64,000 nucleotides of DNA from assembly GCF_001625215.2 (NCBI RefSeq), contig NC_030383.2, positions 7,576,779 through 7,640,778 on the forward strand, given 5' to 3'. The number at the start of each line of letters is the position of its first letter. Within the stretch, counting starts at the first letter, position 1. This DNA is from Daucus carota subsp. sativus (lineage: Eukaryota > Streptophyta > Magnoliopsida > Apiales > Apiaceae). The notes under the pieces are model-generated. The model had not been told where the DNA came from. It ran no database searches and saw nothing but the letters and a program-made list of their open reading frames with translations. Positions 57,048-64,000 of the stretch are shown here, in pieces. Position numbers and translations under genes: made by a program.

Positions 57048-57689
57048 CTATATACTATTTGACACTTTAGAACAAGCTGGTGTCATCGGAGACAGCAAGG
57101 GAATCTCGAATATACCCTTATCATTCTTCCCGCCTTCCCAAACCCCCGTCCAATTCGACGGCGTCAACGGGCTCAGCTCCACCGTCTTAACCTCCTCCTC
57201 GATCACCTCCTCTTCCGTCTTCGCTACTTTCCGTTCAACGTCCACTTCCGGCGAATCTGCGCTTCTTTTCCGGCCATCTTCCGCCGGCGCCGGCAAGTTG
57301 CCGACATCGTGGGGGAAATTCAAGATAGCTTTGCTGCCACGCAACTTAAACGCGGCGCTGTCGTAAGCCTTGGCAGCCTCAACAGCCGACTCGAACGTCC
57401 CCAGCCAGACCCGAGTGCCTTTCCGGGTCGGGTCACGGATCTCCGCCGCGAACTTGCCCCAGGGGCGTTGACGAACCCCCCTGTAATTCCTCCTCTCAGC
57501 AGAACTGAAGTCAACTTTATTGTTGATCTGAGAAACAGAGATGTTTAAGGAGGGCTTACGTTCGGAGAAGCACGTTTGATCAGATTTGTCGGAAGAATGA
57601 AACGAGAAGTTGTGGGTGAGGAGAGTTTCGTCGAGAAGATGCTGCCTTATGACATCTAAGGTTGAGGTTTCATCATGGGAGGAAGTCAT
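57048..57689 (-). CDS. AP2/ERF transcription factor, ERF5/ERF6-like (group IX)
   Basis: An intronless 213-residue protein. The AP2 domain covers about residues 69-126: [19 protein letters not shown], then [18 protein letters not shown] and [15 protein letters not shown]. The Ala and Asp in AAEIRD mark the ERF rather than DREB subgroup, which prefers the GCC box. A basic patch (GRKRS, about 138-142) may be a nuclear signal. The tail TPSNWTGVW followed by [13 protein letters not shown] resembles the C terminus of ERF5/ERF6/ERF104-105 activators, which respond to ethylene, jasmonate, pathogens and stress. The start ATG at 57689 is the first in frame. The gene is markedly GC-richer than its surroundings, as is usual for intronless ERFs. 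Confidence 0.93.
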   Translation of the reverse strand: MTSSHDETSTLDVIRQHLLDETLLTHNFSFHSSDKSDQTCFSERKPSLNISVSQINNKVDFSSAERRNYRGVRQRPWGKFAAEIRDPTRKGTRVWLGTFESAVEAAKAYDSAAFKLRGSKAILNFPHDVGNLPAPAEDGRKRSADSPEVDVERKVAKTEEEVIEEEVKTVELSPLTPSNWTGVWEGGKNDKGIFEIPLLSPMTPACSKVSNSI

Positions 57690-58074
57690 AGTTATGTTGT
57701 GTTTGTTTTGGAGGTGGAAAGTGTGGGAGATTCAAGTGGAAAGTGTGGAGTGGAGTGAAAGGTTAAGGCTGATTATTTTAACGAGAGATAGATAAGAAGG
57801 AAAGGATAGAGGTGGGATGGAGGTGGGATTGGATAATCATATTTATATGTTTTTTTGTGGAGAGGAGGTTTCATATGACGTTTCGTCTCGGTCAGGTCAG
57901 TTAGGATAATTGTCTAAATTTGGATCATCAAATTATTTAAATTTAATATGGATCTAAATCTTATTTTAATCGTGTAATTCAAATATAAATTTTTATAAAT
58001 TAAAAAAATGCTTTTTTTAGAGTAAAGAAGTTAAAAGCATTTATTTGCGTCGTTTGTGTTAAAAGTCGAGAATT
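57690..58074 (-). promoter_or_regulatory. ERF upstream region
   Basis: AT-rich sequence that should hold the ERF promoter and short leader. No GCC box or other regulatory site can be named with confidence. Confidence 0.3.
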
Positions 58075-58560
58075 ACCTAATAGTCAGTTTGGGAATATGA
58101 ATTTCATTTGAAATTCCGGATTAGATCAAATAATCTGTTTGGCAATTTGGATGTGGATTTCATTTGAAATTCAAACACTCGAATACTAGTATAAATATGA
58201 CAATTTGAAATGGCAACTCGAATACTAGTATAAATATGAGAATTTGGATGTGGATTTCATTTGAAATTCTGAATTTGATCAAATAATCTGTTTGGCAATT
58301 TGGATGTGTATTCTGGGTTTATAAATTAGAATCACTTATTTGCGTCGTTTATGTAAAAGTCAAGAAGTACTAAATGGTTTGTTTGAGAACATGAATTTCA
58401 TTTGAAATTCTGGATTTGATCAAATAATCTGTTTGGGAATTTGGATTTGGATTTCATTTGAAATCCAGACACTCGAATACTAGTATAAATATGAGAATTT
58501 GAAATGACAACTCAAATCCCGTCAATTGAAATCCATCATTTGAAATGAAATGCAGGTTCC
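58075..58560. repeat. Complex direct-repeat array
   Basis: Units containing TTTGGCAATTTGGATGTGG, ATTTCATTTGAAATTC, GATCAAATAATCTGTTTGG and CTCGAATACTAGTATAAATATGA recur three to four times in differing combinations. ATTTCAAATGAAAT-type palindromes recur throughout. It resembles an internally duplicated MITE of the TTTGGGAA type. Confidence 0.75.
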
Positions 58561-58659
58561 AGATTGCCTTTAAAAAAAGTTGGAATTACTATGTTTTGTT
58601 TCAGGACTACAATTTATTTCTCAGACAGTTTAATCACTTATAAGTTTTAACTAATTATG

Positions 58660-59335
58660 AGGTCATTTGGCCAAGCTTAAAAGAAGTGATTTATTACTTA
58701 AAGTAAAGAAGTGAATTATAAGTGAAAAGTTGGCTTAAACTTATAAGTTATTAAAAGTGTTTATATACCCGTGACTTATAAGTAACAAAGAAGCTTCAAA
58801 TCAGAAAAAAGCTAGGTTTTCTAGCTTTTTTTCTTGACTTCTCAAGCACCATTTTAAGTGCTTCTATAAGTTACCCCAACACCATGAAAAAAACTTAAGC
58901 CCTCTTTCTTTATAAATAAGCCATAAGTCGGGTTTGCCAAACACCCACTAAAAAACACTTATTTTAACTCACACAAACGTCCCCTAAGATTTACAAGTGA
59001 TTAAACTGGTTGGGAAAAAAGTATAAGTCCCGGAACAAAAGCTAGCATTCTCAGTTTTTTACAAATACTTCTGGTTTTTTGCACAAACTGATCAGGAAAA
59101 ACAGAAACCGATTTTTTTTTATCAAAAGAAGCAAGAAGCTTCGTTGCCCAAACGGGAACAAAAACTAGCACTATCTGTTTTTTCATATAAACGGATCAAA
59201 AAAATAGAAGTCGGTTTTTGACAAAAAAGTCAAAATCTTTGTTACCCAAACAGACGCAAAAACTAGCTTTATCAGCTTCCTATAAATTATTCTGACTTTT
59301 TACAAATGTTTGCCAAACAGATGTTAAATAACAAC
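58660..59335. repeat. MITE-like block(s) with GTTTGCCAAAC motifs
   Basis: Several diverged inverted motifs (TCATTTGGCCAAGC, GTTTGCCAAACACCC, TTTGCCAAACAGATG) and repeated CTTATAAGT text suggest one or more decayed hAT-like MITEs, perhaps nested. No clean ends. Confidence 0.45.
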
Positions 59336-59342
59336 TCTAAGA

Positions 59343-59755
59343 GGTCGTTTGGTTGAAGGGTATCTGGAATCAAGTATGAGTTTTGTTCATTCCAAACTCA
59401 CACCTGCTGTTTGGTTGCAAAAATTAAAATTTCAAACCCATACCTCAAACCTCCAAGGTATGAGTTTTTGATACCCAAGGGAGGAGGTGGATATGAGATG
59501 GAGGGCATGTGAATCAATTTCATTTTTGATTTTTTGTCATTATTTCAGTAATTAGATATTAATTTTTAATACAATAATAATCAATGATGCAAAAAATATA
59601 TAATAATAATATTTTTTTAATTTTTAATTAATAATATAAATTTTTAAAATTTTGAAATATATTGATTTCAGGACCCAACCAAACACCTGATATCAGATAT
59701 AATACCTTAAACTCATACGATTTCTCATTCCAACCTCATACCACTCGGCGAATCG
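59343..59755. mobile_element. Probable MITE with GGTCGTTTGGTTG left end
   Basis: A left terminus GAGGTCGTTTGGTTGAAGGG, an inner CCCAACCAAACACCTGA and several inverted ATGAG/CTCAT motifs suggest a non-autonomous element. Its right edge is unclear. Confidence 0.4.
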
Positions 59756-59873
59756 GAGTAAAACAACTTTTTATTTACCTATTTTTAACTAAAATAGGAT
59801 TTGTCCTGGTAGATGCTTAAAGCACATTCTTGAGCTAAATTATTATATACCGAGAATCAAGAGGATAGTAGTA

Positions 59874-60130
59874 CTCCCTCCGTCTCATTTTAGTTGTCAC
59901 ATTTGGGTTTGTACCGGTCAAATTGACCAAAGTTCGATTGAAATTTATTAATATTTTATCAAGTGAAAAAATTTAAGAAATATGTCACCGGAAATAATTT
60001 TTAATCTACTCTAAGATATAATTTTTAGTTTTTTAAAATAATGAAAAAGTGAATCAAAATTTTTGATCAAAAATTAATCAATTTAACCAACAAAAATAGA
60101 AATGTGACAACTAAAATGAGACAGAGAGAG
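59874..60130. mobile_element. Stowaway MITE
   Basis: CTCCCTCCGTCTCATTTTAG and CTAAAATGAGACAGAGAGAG are nearly perfect inverted ends with TA on both sides (59872-59873 and 60131-60132). The internal TTGTCACATTT pairs with AAATGTGACAA, extending the stem. A different subfamily from 5108 and 49202. Confidence 0.85.
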
Positions 60131-60132
60131 TA

Positions 60133-61474
60133 TGTATAGTATCTAAGTATGTACCTTCACGTAAACATATGCTATGTCCAAGGGACCATGGAGTTGACTC
60201 GGGATGCACCGAATATTAATATTAATAGAAAAGTAGGTGTTATATTTTTCAGCGCATTTAATTAAAATACAGTTAACAGAGACTTGCCTGTCGCCATTTT
60301 GTCCTAAGAAGCAGCAAGTTGTACAAGTCTGTACCAAGTTGAAGCAGCTGTCTTGCTCAAATATCATAACTAAAACCAAATCCAGGTTGTTATCTTTGCC
60401 CCCAGCTGGTCCATTCTCTGCACTCCCTCCCAATTACACTTAAGACTCGACTGCTCAACTTGCTCTTTCCGTGTTTTTGTTTGGTGCCTACTTTTATTAG
60501 CGCCCCCTGTTTTCGATTTTAATCGGATCCCCTGTTTTCGATTTTTGTCGGAGAGGAAGTCGAGTCGTGCAAGAATAAGAGAAATTAACTGCAATTGACA
60601 AAAGTATTTTGCAAATCCTGTAAACACCAACTTGACGTATCACAGAGTATTATCTCTGTCTATCAAGTTGCGTGCTAAAACCAATTCCAGGTTGTTCTCC
60701 TCGCCATCGCTCTCATGGCTCAAATGTGCATTACAAGTTCCAAGATGAACAACATTAAAGTGAAAAAAAGTGGAGTTACAAGAAAATACTCTCTCTGTTT
60801 TTTATTATTTGACGCTTTGAGTTTTGTCACACGTTTTTAAATCTTTTGACCGGGTAGTTAAAAATATTATTTTTTAAACTTTTTTTCTGAATAAAAATAT
60901 ATAATCAAAATTTTAATTCACAATTGAATTGTTAGTAAACTGTTCCTGCATATGCTGTTATAGTATATTTATTAATGGCTTGATTTGAGAAATCCAGGGT
61001 GAACCATTTGACTTCCCATCTTATACATAAATCTAGATTACAGTTGTTTCTTGTAAATTTGCTGATAACTACTACATGCTGAATACACAGACCTGTAAGT
61101 TATTATATGTATAACTTCCTTGCCCTAACTGGCTTGCTACGGAAAATTTAATTAATAATTAGAATTGCTGCTTCAGCTTCTCTTAGGCTCTGCATCCTGG
61201 TTCTGACACTGTTCAAGTATCATATTGCATTTGTTCATGATGCGTGCATCCAGAAGCCCGTGATTCCACAGTTTGATCATGAATAGTCTCCAACACCTGC
61301 TATAATAATGTTAGATACTAGAAATCCTGTTTAATGTTGAAACTAATACTTTTTGCTTTAAATTATATTGAAGTGTAGCTAAATTACTTCGAAATAACTA
61401 AAACAGAAGAAAATTACAAGTTTGAAGACTCTAAAAGCATCTCCAAAGCATATAACTCTTTGTATTATCTAATA
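60133..61474. other. No gene recognised
   Basis: AT-rich DNA. A single Stowaway-like end (TACTCTCTCTGTTTTTTATT at about 60786) lacks a partner. Frames of 60-96 codons around 60143-60630 are unlike known proteins. Confidence 0.4.
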
Positions 61475-61693
61475 CTCCCCCTGTTTTTAAATAAATGACG
61501 TTTCACTTTTTGGCACACATTTTAAAATGCATTGGCCTCATAGTTAGAATTATCATTTTTCAAAATTTTTTTTGGTGAATTTAAGTATAAGTTTAATACT
61601 TTTATTCAGAAAAAAATTTAAAAAATAATTATTATATGCTCGTAGAATTGTGTGCAAAAAGTCAAGCATCATCTATTTGAAAACAGAGGGAGT
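61475..61693. mobile_element. Stowaway-like MITE
   Basis: Ends CTCCCCCTGTTTTTAAATAA and TTTGAAAACAGAGGGAG are inverted matches. A TA precedes the left end; the right flank is TG, so the duplication has decayed. Confidence 0.65.
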
Positions 61694-61699
61694 GTATAG

Positions 61700-62350
61700 C
61701 ATAGAACCAAGTTAAAAACAATAACACCATCAACCAGGTCATCTTAATTACCACAAGAATTCATGGTAATTGATGTAATAGCTTTTTCCAAGATGAAGGA
61801 AAATCGTTAAAGATGTATGATGACTGCTGGATTCTCCGGAAACCTTGAACTTATTTCTTTGCAAAGTCTAAATTCCTTTGCACTTTTTCGTTTTCCAAGG
61901 CAGTAATTCTAATATTCCTGATCATTGAAAATAATTTCATAGAGTATCTTTTATGATCACATAGTTTGTTTGAGGGATTACCTATTTGTCCCATGGATAA
62001 ACTATAACGAAACGAAGTTTAGTCCCTCAAATAACTCACAAACTAAACAACAAATGGACCAATAATCAAGGGATATAAATGGTCACCTGAAATACTGAGG
62101 TCTTAACTTCAAGTTCTAGCTAGGGCATAAAGGTTGATTATTGCCTGAGAATTGAGATAGGTTCCTAATGATCAACTCTTCATGTCCAAGGCGGCTTTCA
62201 AGTTGGCCATCTGACAATATGATCAAATATCCTAGGATACCCCAAAATATTAACCCAATGACATGCTTTCCAACACATTAAGTGTGGGGTTAAGAAGATT
62301 TTTCTTGCAAAATTGCAGGGTATCCACACAAGTTACATTCTGGGTCTATC
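61700..62350. other. No gene recognised
   Basis: AT-rich sequence without coding blocks or clear transposon ends. Confidence 0.35.
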
Positions 62351-62500
62351 AATTGTATGGCTCTTGTGGTGCAATATATAATGATCAATCAGATGTTCCA
62401 ACAGGTTTAGAGGGGCTATGCTTAGGGCCTGCCAAATTGTATGCCTCTTGTAGTTCAATATATAATTGATCAATCAGATACTCTATCAGGTTGGACATTC
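62351..62500. repeat. Two-unit direct repeat, period 84 bp
   Basis: AATTGTATGGCTCTTGTGG at 62351 recurs as AATTGTATGCCTCTTGTAG at 62435, followed in both by CAATATATAAT and GATCAATCAGAT. Confidence 0.75.
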
Positions 62501-62701
62501 ACAAAAGCTTGAGATAACCTAACCAGTCCCTCAATATGACAAGCACTGTATCGTTACGAATGATCTTTTCATAAAAATTCAAACAGTTCTTCGCCTCCCT
62601 TCTCACCCAGAACAAAAGAATATTTTCCACACTAAGATACAATAATAAAAAAAAAAGAATCAGTACATGCTATCGGCAGAAACAGCATCAGCTAACCAAA
62701 T

Positions 62702-62871
62702 TTGGAAAGTCCAGAAGGTATCAAATTGTAGTATGTTAGGTATAATATATTAATTGGCCAATTATCATCAAATTAGACTAACTAAATTGGAAAGTCCAGA
62801 AGGTATCAAAATTGTTGTATGTTAGGGATAATATATTAATTGGCCAATTATCACCGAATTAGATATTGAAG
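62702..62871. repeat. Two-unit direct repeat, period 85 bp
   Basis: TTGGAAAGTCCAGAAGGTAT starts at 62702 and again at 62787; each is followed by GTATGTTAGG and ATAATATATTAATTGGCC. Only a few differences separate the units, so the duplication is recent. Confidence 0.9.
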
Positions 62872-63189
62872 AAAAGAGGTACAGCCACAATGCACAAATG
62901 AGGTCTTTATAGGTGGTTCCATCTAATGCAACATTGTTAAAAGAATAAATTAACCATATTACCTAAGTACAGCTGGTGCCTGAACTAGGTCCCGCCCATG
63001 GAAGTTCGAAAATGCTTCGCAAGCCCAAGAAATATGGCCATCTGCCACAACCCTGACATAGATTTGATGAAATTTTGTGAGATAGCAAATATATATATAT
63101 ATAGAGAGAGTCTCATACTACTACAAACTTCCTTATTCTACAAGCTAAAAACCCAGCTGGAATATCATTAAATTCTACGGTAAATATCA

Positions 63190-63378
63190 CTAAATTCTAC
63201 ATCTCCTCCACCTCCACAATCACCTCTACCACCGCCACCACCACCTCCTTCACCACGACCTCAGCCACCGCCACCTCTACTGCCGCGCACCATCTCAACC
63301 CCCACCTTTGTCATACCTCCACCATCTCAACCCCATCTCTACCATACCTCCACCTCTGCCATCTCTGTCGCCCCCACG
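63190..63378. repeat. CCACC-rich low-complexity tract
   Basis: Irregular CCACCT/CCACCA repeats. In one frame it would read as a Pro/Thr-rich peptide, but there is no gene around it. It ends where the repeat at 63385 starts. Confidence 0.7.
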
Positions 63379-63384
63379 AGGGTG

Positions 63385-63598
63385 GCAATTTCTGGTAACG
63401 GGTCATGTTCGTGTCAGCAATCGGGTCGATTTCGGTTCAAGCTAAAATCACTTAAAATTGAAGTTATTAGAAATGAAATTCTAATTTCAGGTCATTTCGG
63501 GTCAATCGGGTGATTTTCGGGTCACTTTCGGGTTTTGTCTCAGTAAATCGGGTTGCGGACTGGGTCGGGTTTCGGATCGTGTCTGATATTGCCACCCC
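63385..63598. mobile_element. GGGTCA-rich MITE, copy 2
   Basis: Ends GGGTGGCAATTTC and ATATTGCCACCC are inverted. The interior matches 49527-49772 along its length. GGGTGGCAAT termini are common in hAT MITEs; the flanks do not give a clean 8-bp duplication. Confidence 0.75.
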
Positions 63599-63845
63599 TG
63601 GCCCACCTCCTCTTCCGTGGCCCGCCCCCTCCATTCCCCTGCCCTTTCATGTCCACCAGATACTATCTCCACCATCAACATAACCACCAGCATCGATAAC
63701 AAGCATAGATCTGGAGATTTTCACTAATTTCTGGAGATTTTCACCAATTTTTGTAACACAAATCACTAATTTCTAAAGTAAATATCACTAAATTGTACTA
63801 GTTTTTAGTTTTTATTTAAGGGTTGGTTTTTAGTTTATCACTAGC

Positions 63846-63847
63846 CT

Positions 63848-63875
<28 letters not shown>
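63846..63875. repeat. (AC)n microsatellite
   Basis: About 14 AC units in AT-rich DNA near the right edge. No gene is recognised from 63600 to 64000. Confidence 0.9.
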
Positions 63876-63878
<3 letters not shown>

Positions 63879-64000
63879 GGTACAAAATCAGTGCACAAAG
63901 AACCTGGGGATGGCAAAAAGTATGTAGTAATGTCTGGGGTATGTATAACTTATTTAAAATTCTAAAAAAATTAGATAAAAGATAAATTTTGATTAGATTT

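Noticed and set aside
57309..57548. Plus-strand frame opposite the ERF gene, plus a 64-codon minus-strand frame in another phase
   Set aside because: Both are shadows of the GC-rich AP2 domain.
1..64000. A new multi-gene system or biosynthetic cluster
   Set aside because: Neighbouring genes belong to unrelated housekeeping, meiotic, signalling and transposon families with separate promoters and mixed strands.

Overview
The window is nuclear DNA of a flowering plant, almost certainly a eudicot. The genes have many introns, the non-coding DNA is AT-rich, and small plant-type transposons are dense: Stowaway, Tourist and hAT MITEs, SINEs, and a Ty1/copia element primed by initiator Met-tRNA. Three features recall asterids such as Apiaceae (AT-rich intergenic DNA, Stowaway ends, gene sequences), but I cannot name the species. 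I find no prokaryotic, organellar or viral segment.

Layout: (1) 63-2028, minus: first four coding exons of RFT1, an ER flippase-like protein of N-glycosylation, running off the left edge; a repeat-armed insertion lies in its second intron. (2) 4.5-6.4 kb: hAT, Stowaway and Tourist MITEs. (3) 6896-11901, minus: complete ten-exon DYAD/SWI1/AMEIOTIC1 meiosis gene. (4) 13.3-13.7 kb: three-unit tandem repeat. (5) 14719-19620, minus: five-exon zeta-crystallin-type quinone oxidoreductase with a targeting extension. (6) 22641-25536, plus: small, divergent INDETERMINATE DOMAIN zinc-finger gene carrying a 734-bp hAT element in its first intron. (7) 26.3-31.5 kb: Ty1/copia retrotransposon, minus, with one uninterrupted 1433-residue polyprotein but no recognisable 3' LTR. 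(8) 31965-35432, plus: nine-exon USP/kinase/U-box E3 ligase. (9) 36233-47967, minus: complete 34-exon MSH5, a meiotic crossover MutS homologue. (10) 49.2-51.5 kb: Stowaway, a SINE and a 967-bp hAT element. (11) 51946-54337, minus: HAD class-B acid phosphatase. (12) 55.9-56.8 kb: LINE RNase H remnant and a MITE. (13) 57048-57689, minus: intronless AP2/ERF factor. (14) 57.8-64 kb: repeats and MITEs with no gene.

These are independent genes, not an operon or a pathway cluster. Two of them, DYAD/SWI1 and MSH5, act in meiosis; I treat their proximity as probably coincidental.

I found no new multi-gene system. The most unusual content is in MSH5. Rebuilding its reading frame exon by exon requires three non-standard introns: a U12-type intron ending in GG, a GC-AG intron, and an apparent GA donor directly after the Walker A exon. 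A partial copy of a downstream exon lies inside the intron that starts with GA. Exon models were built by eye from splice sites, reading frame and remembered family sequences; no alignment was run.
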